Shown one piece after another: positions 7,120 to 12,607 of a stretch of DNA of 13,693 nt (position 1 is the first letter of the stretch; each line of letters opens with the position of its first letter). This DNA comes from Sulfurimonas sp. (GTDB lineage Bacteria > Campylobacterota > Campylobacteria > Campylobacterales > Sulfurimonadaceae). The translations under genes and the position numbers were made by a program. The DNA is taken from NCBI GenBank assembly GCA_012963655.1, contig DTVI01000525.1, positions 1 to 13,693 on the forward strand, in the 5' to 3' direction. Below the pieces are notes generated by a model, which had not been told where the DNA came from, ran no database searches, and saw only the letters and a list, made by a program, of their open reading frames with translations.

Positions 7120-7602
7120 ATGAAAAGTATAGATAGCTTAATAGAATACACCGCAAGGTTTTCTGCACTTATTTTAATAACATTAACCCTTCTCATCGTG
7201 TATGATGCCTTTTCCCGTTATCTTTTTCATTCGGGTTCTATTGCCTTACAAGAACTAGAATGGCATTTATTTGATTTTGTCATCTTGTTAGGTATTCCTT
7301 ACGCACTTAAAGAAGGTGCTCATGTAAGAGTAGATATCTTTCACACCAATTTCTCACTAAAAACAAAAACTATATTAGACATTATTTCTCAACTTATTTT
7401 TATTCTTCCCTTTTCATTTTTAGTTATTTATATGGGATATGATTATGTTTTACAAAGCTTTATTCAAGTAGAAGGCTCATCTGATCCAGGTGGTCTTCCT
7501 TATCGCTTTATTGTTAAGAGTTTAATGCTTTTGAGTTTTTGTCTTTTAATCTTACAGTCTATCTCTCAACTTACAAAAAGTATAAAGATTCTAAAATTAT
7601 GA
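7120..7602 (+). CDS. dctQ: TRAP transporter small membrane subunit DctQ
   Basis: DctQ is the four-helix subunit of TRAP transporters, which import organic acids or related solutes using a sodium gradient and a periplasmic binding protein. The 160 aa show four hydrophobic segments: about 14-30, 46-62, 86-108 and 129-150. Family signatures are YDAFSRYLF (29-37), LQELEWHLFD (43-52), GAHVRVD (66-72) and EGSSDPGGLPYR (117-128). The ATG follows the murF stop without any gap and no ribosome-binding site is visible, so translation probably depends on murF. The 3' end overlaps dctM by ATGA. The substrate cannot be predicted because no DctP gene is nearby. Confidence 0.9.
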   Translation: MKSIDSLIEYTARFSALILITLTLLIVYDAFSRYLFHSGSIALQELEWHLFDFVILLGIPYALKEGAHVRVDIFHTNFSLKTKTILDIISQLIFILPFSFLVIYMGYDYVLQSFIQVEGSSDPGGLPYRFIVKSLMLLSFCLLILQSISQLTKSIKILKL

Positions 7603-8879
7603 TTGCCTTTGTAATGTTCTTTGTGGCACTCGCCTTTTTAATGTTGGGCTTTGAAGTGGCCTTTGTATTTGGTTCTGTTGCTATATTCTTTACCCTTATC
7701 TCTCCCGAACTCGGCTTAGAAGTTTTTCATTTTCTACCTTTTAGAATTTATGGGATAATGTCTAACTTTACCTTAATGGCCGTACCCTTATTTATCTTTA
7801 TGGGTCTTGTTCTTGAAAAGTCTCGTATGGCAGAAGACTTACTTGTTTCTATGAGTAGACTCTTTGGCTCACTTCGTGGAGGCTTAGCTATTTCTGTAGT
7901 CTTAGTGGGTGCTATTCTTGCCGCATCTACAGGGATAGTGTCTGCGTCTGTAGTTATGATGTCTGTTATTGCACTTCCTTTAATGCTTCGTCATGGATAT
8001 TCGCCATCTTTATCCTCAGGGACTATTGCGGCTTCAGGTACATTAGGCCAAATTATTCCACCTTCTATCGTCTTGATTATCTTGGGTGATGTTATGAGTG
8101 TGAGTGTAGGAAACTTGTTTAAAGGAGCGGTACTTCCGGGACTTCTTTTAGTAGGACTTTATATCTTATATATTTTGATTTATGCTTATATAAAAAAAGA
8201 TGTGGCACCTGCTATGGAAGGGGAAGAACAAGGTCTTCTTAAAAGCTTGAGTTCTATTTTACCTCCTTTAACGCTTATCTTCATTGTCTTAGGTTCTATC
8301 TTCGCAGGTATTGCCTCACCAACTGAGTCCGCTGCCTTTGGTGTACTTGGTGCGGTATTATTGTCTGTGTATAAAAGAAGTTTTTCTTTTGAAATGGTGA
8401 GCTACGCATCCATGACAACACTTAAACTCTCTGGTATGATTTTTATGATTTTGATAGGAGCAACTGCTTTTTCTTTAGTCTTTAATGAACTAGGAGGTTC
8501 AGACATAATCTTAGAGTTCTTTTCGCAAGATATTGCTGACCCTTGGATCTTCATTGCCTTTGCTATGCTTATTATTTTTGTGCTTGGATTTTTTATAGAT
8601 TTTATAGAAATATCTTTTATTGTTGTACCTATAATGGTGCCTATACTTGATGAGTTAGGGATAGATCCTATTTGGTTTGCTATATTAATTGCCATGAACC
8701 TTCAAGCTTCATTTATCACCCCTCCATTTGGCCTGTCGCTTTTCTTTTTAAAGGGCGCAGCTAAGGATATGGTCACAACGATGCAAATATATAAGGGGAT
8801 AATTCCTTTTATTGCCTTACAAGTCTTAGCCCTTGGTTTAGTTATGCTTTTTCCTGATTTAGTCTTCGCATTTTTATAA
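7599..8879 (+). CDS. dctM: TRAP transporter large permease subunit DctM
   Basis: DctM is the transport channel subunit of the TRAP family in the inner membrane. The 426-aa protein is hydrophobic throughout, with about 11-12 segments. It carries conserved blocks FTLMAVPLFIFMG, STGIVSASVVMMS, SSGTIAASGTLGQIIPPS, GIASPTESAAFG and, near the C-terminus, NLQASFITPPFG. I chose the ATG at 7599, overlapping the dctQ TGA (ATGA), because MIAFVMFF begins the first membrane segment. A longer form from 7539 would add 20 polar residues lying wholly inside dctQ. It is coupled to dctQ. No dctP or regulator gene lies in this window, so either a distant binding protein or a different partner must be assumed. 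Confidence 0.92.
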   Translation: MIAFVMFFVALAFLMLGFEVAFVFGSVAIFFTLISPELGLEVFHFLPFRIYGIMSNFTLMAVPLFIFMGLVLEKSRMAEDLLVSMSRLFGSLRGGLAISVVLVGAILAASTGIVSASVVMMSVIALPLMLRHGYSPSLSSGTIAASGTLGQIIPPSIVLIILGDVMSVSVGNLFKGAVLPGLLLVGLYILYILIYAYIKKDVAPAMEGEEQGLLKSLSSILPPLTLIFIVLGSIFAGIASPTESAAFGVLGAVLLSVYKRSFSFEMVSYASMTTLKLSGMIFMILIGATAFSLVFNELGGSDIILEFFSQDIADPWIFIAFAMLIIFVLGFFIDFIEISFIVVPIMVPILDELGIDPIWFAILIAMNLQASFITPPFGLSLFFLKGAAKDMVTTMQIYKGIIPFIALQVLALGLVMLFPDLVFAFL

Positions 8880-8890
8880 TACTGGAACAC

Positions 8891-8950
8891 CTCAATAAAA
8901 ACGTGAATAGCTTCACGATTCTATTGAGTAAAATAGCTTAATGAGAAGCT
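8891..8950. terminator. two-step stem-loop after dctM, possible terminator
   Basis: CTCAATA (8891-8897) pairs with TATTGAG (8922-8928), and inside it CGTGAA (8902-8907) pairs with TTCACG (8912-8917) around the loop TAGC. The two stems are separated by a symmetrical 4+4 base internal loop. A second small hairpin, AGCTT (8935-8939) with AAGCT (8946-8950), is followed by a T-rich stretch (8951-8965). Together they could end the ddl-dctM transcript 12 to 70 bases after dctM. The first stem lacks a clean T-run, so it could instead be a processing or regulatory hairpin. Confidence 0.45.
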
Positions 8951-8993
8951 TCATATTTTTATTTAGTTAAAATAAATATACGAAGGACTTTTT

Positions 8994-9482
8994 ATGGAAA
9001 ATATACTTTATGCCCCTTGGCGAGATGAATACGTAACAAATAAGAAGGTTGAAGGCTGTGTCTTTTGTCATATTTCTAAACATGATGAGGATGACCTTCA
9101 TATCTTATACAAAGATGAACACTGTTTTATCGTGATGAATAAGTACCCTTATACCCCTGGGCATTTTATGATAATTCCACATTTTCATACAGACTCACTA
9201 GAAGATCTTGATCCTAAGATTTGGCTTCACATGACAAGTCTTGCTCAAAAAAGTGTAAGGCTTTTAAAAGAAGGATTTGGTGCTGATGGTGTGAATATTG
9301 GCATGAATCTTGGTAAAGCAGGGGGCGCAGGTATAGCAGAACATATTCATTTGCACCTTGTTCCACGTTGGGACAGGGATACAAACTTTATTACCGCTGT
9401 GGCTCAAACACGGGTGTATTCAACAGATTTTGAAAAGATTTATCAAAAAATAAAGAATCTAATTGCACAATATATATCATAA
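8994..9482 (+). CDS. HIT family protein (dinucleoside polyphosphate/nucleotide hydrolase or phosphorylase-like)
   Basis: HIT proteins hydrolyse or transfer nucleoside phosphates through a histidine-triad nucleophile. The triad appears as HIHLHLVPRW (117-126), with His117, His119 and His121. The upstream NIGMNLGKAGGAGIAE (101-116) and the early CVFC pair (Cys22, Cys25) are typical of the zinc-binding Ap4A-phosphorylase-like branch, and the N-terminus ENILYAPWRDEYVT is the usual one. The length of 162 aa is normal. GAAGGA lies about 8 bases before the ATG. The gene often follows murF in Campylobacterota; here the two TRAP genes and a stem-loop separate them, so it probably has its own promoter (TAAAAT/AAATAT boxes within 8960-8985). 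Confidence 0.93.
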   Translation: MENILYAPWRDEYVTNKKVEGCVFCHISKHDEDDLHILYKDEHCFIVMNKYPYTPGHFMIIPHFHTDSLEDLDPKIWLHMTSLAQKSVRLLKEGFGADGVNIGMNLGKAGGAGIAEHIHLHLVPRWDRDTNFITAVAQTRVYSTDFEKIYQKIKNLIAQYIS

Positions 9483-9865
9483 TATATTCTTCTATAAGAA
9501 AGACTAAATAAAGAAATAGTATGTACGCAAGAAGGCCTATAAAGATTAATTTATTATAGAAGGTAAAGACAAGCTCTTAAAGCTATCTATAATGGAAGCT
9601 ATAGGTGTTAGGGTTAGAACCTACCTTTTTACTTAGCCTCCACAGAAATTTCAGATGCATTAAAAGGGGAGAAGCTTTTATAAGAGAGTATCCCACCTTA
9701 GGTAATAATAAGCGTATTTGTATAGGTGTTACACGTGTCAAGTATAGCCACCATAATTATGATATAGTTTCACGAGCTATTTACACCTTAGATAAGGTAA
9801 AAGAGCAAAATGTTTCAGCAATAAAAGATGACAATATTTTAGAAAATATGAAGGCATATATATGA
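9483..9865 (+). pseudogene. decayed gene, 3' part resembling a tryptophanase-type PLP lyase C-terminus
   Basis: An 86-codon frame opens at GTG 9605 and ends at TGA 9863-9865. Its second half, RVKYSHHNYDIVSRAIYTLDK then VKE (residues about 44-67), resembles the pattern R.YT..HMD.V...I..L.K..E near the C-terminus of tryptophanase/tyrosine phenol-lyase, and the tail DDNILENMKA could match their last residues. This is judged by eye and is weak. Upstream, 9586-9642 reads MEAIGVRVRTYLFT in another frame before a TAG, as expected of a frameshifted remnant. No credible N-terminus, start or promoter is found in 9483-9604. The frame ends in an ATGA overlap with the thiamine-binding gene, so the original gene was probably its operon partner. 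It may instead be a short lineage-specific protein. Confidence 0.4.
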
Positions 9866-10191
9866 GTTTATCCGTTTTAGTAGAATTTGCAATGTTTCCA
9901 ACCAGTCCTGATGGACGCGATGGAGCAGGAGTTTCTGGTGGTGTGTCAAAGATTATTGATATGATTGATAAATCGGGGACACCGTATAAGCTTACGCCTA
10001 TGGGAACTGTTTTTGAGTGCGGAAGCATGAAAGATGCCTTAGCTGTTATTGAAAAGGCTTATGAATGTTTAGACGATTGTGAACGTGTCTATTCTTCTTT
10101 GAAGTTTGATATTAGAAAAGACAAGTCTAACAGATTGAAAACAAAGATTGATTCTGTTGAAAAAACCTTAGGAAGAGAAGTGCAGCACTAG
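9862..10191 (+). CDS. thiamine-binding protein, MTH1187/YkoF-like (UPF0045)
   Basis: This 109-aa protein matches the MTH1187 family, a small ferredoxin-like fold that forms tetramers and is reported to bind thiamine or related compounds; its cellular role is not settled. The N-terminal strand SVLVEFAMFPTSP (4-16), the YKLTPMGTVFECGS block (42-55, typical Y.l.p.gT..E) and the amphipathic helix DALAVIEKAYECL (58-70), then the strand YSSLKFDIRKDK, all fit. The ATG overlaps the stop of the preceding remnant (ATGA) and GAAGG lies 7 bases upstream. It is followed by a 160-base non-coding stretch. Because its upstream partner appears decayed, it may now be expressed on its own or from read-through. 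Confidence 0.88.
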   Translation: MSLSVLVEFAMFPTSPDGRDGAGVSGGVSKIIDMIDKSGTPYKLTPMGTVFECGSMKDALAVIEKAYECLDDCERVYSSLKFDIRKDKSNRLKTKIDSVEKTLGREVQH

Positions 10192-10353
10192 CACGCTCTT
10201 CTTTCCTTTCTCCAATTGCCCCTGTATATAAATTTTTTGATAAAACTACCAATCTACACATTAATTAAAAACAACATTAAATAATAATAAATATTATTTA
10301 TCCTTCTTATTGTTTAGTTACAATATATTAAATGAACTTATTATAAGGAGTGT
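10192..10353 (+). promoter_or_regulatory. AT-rich upstream region with a 9-base inverted repeat
   Basis: TAAATAATA (10278-10286) and TATTATTTA (10292-10300) form a perfect inverted repeat with a 5-base loop. A TACAAT box follows at 10319-10324, and AAGGAG at 10345-10350 precedes the next gene. The repeat would sit near the -35 position of a promoter using that box, so it could be an operator. Since it is pure A/T in an AT-rich stretch, chance is possible. No coding sequence is seen here. Confidence 0.35.
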
Positions 10354-10356
10354 ATG

Positions 10357-10710
10357 ATGAAAGAGAAAATCACGTATGAACAGATAAAGCCCTTGGTGCA
10401 ATATGTGGAAATTACTTCTGATATAGTTCAATGTCATTTTCACTGTCCTATCAAATCTAAAAAGATTGTAGCCATTACGCGCTTTTCAAAATTTTCTGAA
10501 CCAATATCGCCTAGAAGAAGTCATTTTACCTTTTCTTTAAAGTCTACAACTTTGTTTAAATTAAAAAAATATTTTAGTAGCTATTTGAAACCAGTAGTCC
10601 CCCAAACACATGAGTTACAAAAAGAAAATGCTATTGTATATGCTTTTGAAAAGATTTCCGACCGTTTTATTTATAGTGATGAACATAAACATTTTGTATA
10701 TAAATTTTAA
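10357..10710 (+). CDS. hypothetical protein with a Cys-His-rich CHFHCP motif
   Basis: I do not recognise this 117-aa protein with confidence. The N-terminal part (KITYEQIKPLVQYVEITSD, then VQCHFHCP) recalls small Campylobacterota and proteobacterial proteins that open with a YVE...F.CP.S strand pair. The two cysteines and two histidines (CHFHCP, about residues 26-31) could bind metal. The protein is basic, has no signal peptide and no membrane segment, and ends in aromatic residues (HFVYKF). Two ATGs are adjacent (10354, 10357); AAGGAG at 10345-10350 is 3 bases from the first and 6 from the second, so I chose the second. It is likely monocistronic, with promoter regions on both sides. Confidence 0.7.
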   Translation: MKEKITYEQIKPLVQYVEITSDIVQCHFHCPIKSKKIVAITRFSKFSEPISPRRSHFTFSLKSTTLFKLKKYFSSYLKPVVPQTHELQKENAIVYAFEKISDRFIYSDEHKHFVYKF

Positions 10711-10762
10711 AAATCTATATGCAAATATTTCTTCGAAACAGCTATGGCTTGTTCTATCATGC

Positions 10763-10795
10763 TATAATAGTTGTATATAATGATTTAAATAGGAG
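10763..10795 (+). promoter_or_regulatory. promoter boxes and RBS of the Coq4-like gene
   Basis: Two TATAAT boxes occur at 10763-10768 (with TG one base upstream, an extended -10) and 10776-10781. AGGAG at 10791-10795 lies 5 bases before the ATG at 10801. The first box is the more likely one, as it leaves a leader of about 25-30 bases containing the ribosome-binding site. Confidence 0.5.
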
Positions 10796-10800
10796 TTCGT

Positions 10801-11376
10801 ATGGCTCTTTCATCAAAACTTCAATCCTGGCACATTCCCTTAAAAGATAAAGATCTTAAACTTTCTTATGTTTATGATATTTTTCAAGAAAAGTATTCTC
10901 ATTTTCAAGAAGATATTCCCCTTATTATTCAACTCGTTGAAAACCCAAAGTATGAGATACCTGGCATAAATTTTTTTAATGGGGCTACAGATCTTAAAAC
11001 CCATGATTATGTTCATATACTTTTAGCAAGGGGTTTAATGAGTAAGGATGAAGCCTTTGTATTAGGCTTTACGATGGGAAGTACAAATAAGGTAAGTACC
11101 ACAGAAGAAAAGATATATGCCTTTGTTTCACAATATTTATATCCTAGCGTGTATCAGTTTGATATTGAAGATATAGAAGTCTTTAAAGATGCGGTGCGTT
11201 TAGGTTATATATGCGATTGTAAGCCCTTAGATAAGGTTGATTATGAAAGCTTAAGGGATTTAAGTATAGAAGAAGCAAGGACAAGGATAGGGATACCTTC
11301 GGATCTTTTAGCTGCTTATTTCAAAATCGAGAAAAAACGTTACCCTAATGCCATGGAATCCCAGCGTTTAGTGTGA
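10801..11376 (+). CDS. Coq4-like protein with HDxxHx11E metal motif
   Basis: The 191-aa protein carries THDYVH (67-72) and Glu84, giving exactly H-D-x-x-H-x(11)-E (His68, Asp69, His72, Glu84). This is the zinc-binding signature of the Coq4 family, known in eukaryotes and some bacteria for a role in ubiquinone (coenzyme Q) biosynthesis. The flanking GINFFNGATDLKTHD and the following helix (AFVLGFTMGST) fit the helical Coq4 arrangement. There is no signal peptide or obvious membrane segment. Campylobacterota normally make menaquinone by the futalosine route, so a ubiquinone role is unlikely here and the actual substrate is unknown. The start is well supported by AGGAG. The 3' end overlaps a minus-strand gene remnant by 9 bases. 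Confidence 0.6.
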   Translation: MALSSKLQSWHIPLKDKDLKLSYVYDIFQEKYSHFQEDIPLIIQLVENPKYEIPGINFFNGATDLKTHDYVHILLARGLMSKDEAFVLGFTMGSTNKVSTTEEKIYAFVSQYLYPSVYQFDIEDIEVFKDAVRLGYICDCKPLDKVDYESLRDLSIEEARTRIGIPSDLLAAYFKIEKKRYPNAMESQRLV

Positions 11377-11565
11377 ACTATCCATCTGTCTTGCACTCAT
11401 CTCAGTGTTAATGCCATGATATAAAAAACACATAAATGTAATACTTAGGGCTATAAGTTTGATATTAGACTCTCCAATTAAGGCTCAGACTAGACAAAAG
11501 GCAAGGGCCACGCCCGAAACAACAAACTTTATATAATTATTAGTATATTCTTTTTTATGTGTCAT
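11368..11565 (-). pseudogene. small membrane-protein gene interrupted by an in-frame TGA
   Basis: On the minus strand an ATG at 11563-11565, with AAGGA about 8 bases upstream, opens a frame that meets TGA at 11485-11487 (codon 27) and then runs on without another stop to TAA at 11368-11370. With the TGA read as an amino acid the product is 65 aa. It has two hydrophobic segments, KFVVSGVALAFCLV before the TGA and KLIALSITFMCFLYHGI after it, joined by ALIGESN, and a polar tail. A Trp codon TGG mutated to TGA is the simplest origin. TGA is an ordinary stop elsewhere in the window (dctQ, Coq4-like), so recoding is unlikely. A single-base sequencing error would restore an intact gene. Confidence 0.55.
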
Positions 11566-11592
11566 TATTTATCCTTGGTTGCTAATATTGGA

Positions 11593-11604
11593 TATAATAA
11601 TATC
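11593..11604 (+). promoter_or_regulatory. TATAAT box directly before the FliL-type gene
   Basis: TATAAT at 11593-11598 ends six bases before the ATG at 11605, which puts the expected transcription start on or beside the A of the ATG. There is no good ribosome-binding site between them. A leaderless transcript is inferred. The divergent small gene starts at 11565, so the 39-base gap must hold both promoters. Confidence 0.45.
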
Positions 11605-12084
11605 ATGAATAAAAATAAAATACGATCGTACACGGTATTTGTCATTATTATGATTATGCTTATGGTACTTATTGCTTATGAGGTTTCAAATTCTTCTTTT
11701 AATTTTAAGGGTAATATTCTTAAACAAAAACAAAAGGTAGGTATGGGATACGTACGTACAGGACGTGTTGAGTTTAAGGCCAAAGACATTTTCTTCTTAG
11801 GTGATTTTACTACCAATATGGATACTTATGGTAGAGCAGGGAAGTTTGTTCGCGTTGAAGTTAGACTTAAAATGAGTGATGTAGATTTGGCTGATGAATT
11901 GAAAGATAAAAACATTGTTTTACGTGACGCGGTTATAGAAGAGTTGAGTTTAAAAAGCTTTTCTAAGGTTTCTACGCAAAAAGGGAAACTTGCACTTAAA
12001 GCAGGTATTAAAAAAAGATTAAATGGTATTTTAGCTGATGGAGATATTGAAGAAGTGTATTTTACAAAGTTTATTATTCAGTAA
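11605..12084 (+). CDS. FliL-type single-pass membrane protein
   Basis: The 159-aa protein has a basic N-terminus (MNKNKIR), one membrane segment at about 9-28 and a periplasmic domain with the FliL pattern: FVRVEVRLKMSD, a DELKDKNIVLRDAVIEELS helix, then KLALKAGIKKRLNGIL and the final strand EEVYFTKFIIQ. FliL associates with the flagellar motor around the stator and affects torque or stator engagement. No flagellar genes are in this window, and many Campylobacterota carry extra FliL-like proteins, so I do not assign the symbol fliL. A longer start at 11557 would add 16 residues over the promoter region and lacks a ribosome-binding site, so I chose 11605. Confidence 0.82.
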   Translation: MNKNKIRSYTVFVIIMIMLMVLIAYEVSNSSFNFKGNILKQKQKVGMGYVRTGRVEFKAKDIFFLGDFTTNMDTYGRAGKFVRVEVRLKMSDVDLADELKDKNIVLRDAVIEELSLKSFSKVSTQKGKLALKAGIKKRLNGILADGDIEEVYFTKFIIQ

Positions 12085-12116
12085 AAAAATAGTCTTTCTT
12101 GCTAAGTTCAAAGACT
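12083..12116 (-). terminator. intrinsic terminator of the small membrane-protein gene
   Basis: Read on the minus strand, AGTCTTT (12116-12110) pairs with AAAGACT (12097-12091) around a 12-base loop, and after one further base a run of seven T follows (12089-12083). The hairpin begins at the stop codon of the minus-strand gene and its T-run touches the stop of the FliL-type gene, so the two convergent genes share this spacer. In the plus direction there is no T-run, so it acts mainly on minus-strand transcription. Confidence 0.7.
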
Positions 12117-12358
12117 TAACTTAAAGGTGCAGTCTTCATATAAACAGCATAAAATGACAAGCTGACCATACTAACAAAGCTTAGCACGATAGGTAAGGGT
12201 ACTGGGTCAAGCATTAAGTATGCAATATGAAATAGGGCTAAAAAAGACACAGGGATAAGAATCATAGGCGAGAAAAATGCCAGTAAAAACATTGTAGATA
12301 ACCAAAAGGCTGCTGTCGCGATTTTAACCTTGTTACAAGTACATTTCATATAGGTCAT
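12116..12358 (-). CDS. small hypothetical membrane protein
   Basis: An 80-aa protein of unknown function. It opens with MTYMKCTCNKVK, with a CxC pair in a short basic cytosolic tail. About three hydrophobic stretches follow (TAAFWLSTMFLLAFFSPM, ILIPVSFLALFHIAYLML and PIVLSFVSMVSLSFYAVY). I chose the ATG at 12356-12358 because GGAG lies 6 bases before it; a frame from 12370 would place that GGAG inside codons 1-2 and has no ribosome-binding site of its own. A strong terminator follows at the stop codon. The codon use and its own signals argue that the gene is real. Confidence 0.7.
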   Translation of the reverse strand: MTYMKCTCNKVKIATAAFWLSTMFLLAFFSPMILIPVSFLALFHIAYLMLDPVPLPIVLSFVSMVSLSFYAVYMKTAPLS

Positions 12359-12370
12359 TTGTATCTCCAT

Positions 12371-12607
12371 TAAAAGTTCACGAATAATATCACAAAGTTG
12401 TCACTGTATTAGTTTTTTTAATATAAAGATATTAAATTTTCTTATTTAATATAAGAATATGTTACATAACTACATACTATAATTTAAAGATAATCTTTTT
12501 AAGCTAGGTATAGACTTAAGAAATCTAAAGCATTAAGTAAAATAATTGGTTATAATCTAATTATGAATGCCTTACTCAAAAGGCTATATTAATATAAAGA
12601 TTTACGT
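12371..12607 (+). promoter_or_regulatory. AT-rich ribBA upstream region with promoter and possible leader peptide
   Basis: The best promoter box is TATAAT at 12551-12556, predicting a transcript start near 12562-12564. ATG at 12563-12565 begins a nine-codon frame (MNALLKRLY, stop 12590-12592) that would be leaderless, 15 bases before ribBA. Short AATATAA-type words recur at about 12419, 12447 and 12590, and TTCTTA/TAAGAA forms a minor inverted repeat near 12440-12455. I see no FMN riboswitch: its conserved AGG..C....GGGCAGGGT-type core is absent. No gene of usual size is present. Confidence 0.4.

Noticed and set aside
7539..7598. Longer start of dctM inside dctQ
   Set aside because: It would add 20 polar residues before the first membrane segment; the ATGA overlap at 7599 is the normal arrangement for this pair.
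6762..8890. Minus-strand frames of 117, 97 and 62 codons opposite murF and dctM
   Set aside because: Their composition mirrors the coding frame opposite, and they have no start signals of their own.
9483..9604. A tRNA or small RNA between the HIT gene and the lyase remnant
   Set aside because: No cloverleaf or strong stem is present; only weak CTATAA/TTATAG pairing, more in keeping with a decayed gene.
9777..10028. Minus-strand 83-codon frame across the thiamine-binding gene
   Set aside because: Antisense to a recognised family protein with a proper overlap start.
12371..12607. FMN riboswitch before ribBA
   Set aside because: The conserved GGGCAGGGT-type core and paired junctions are absent; the region is almost pure A/T.
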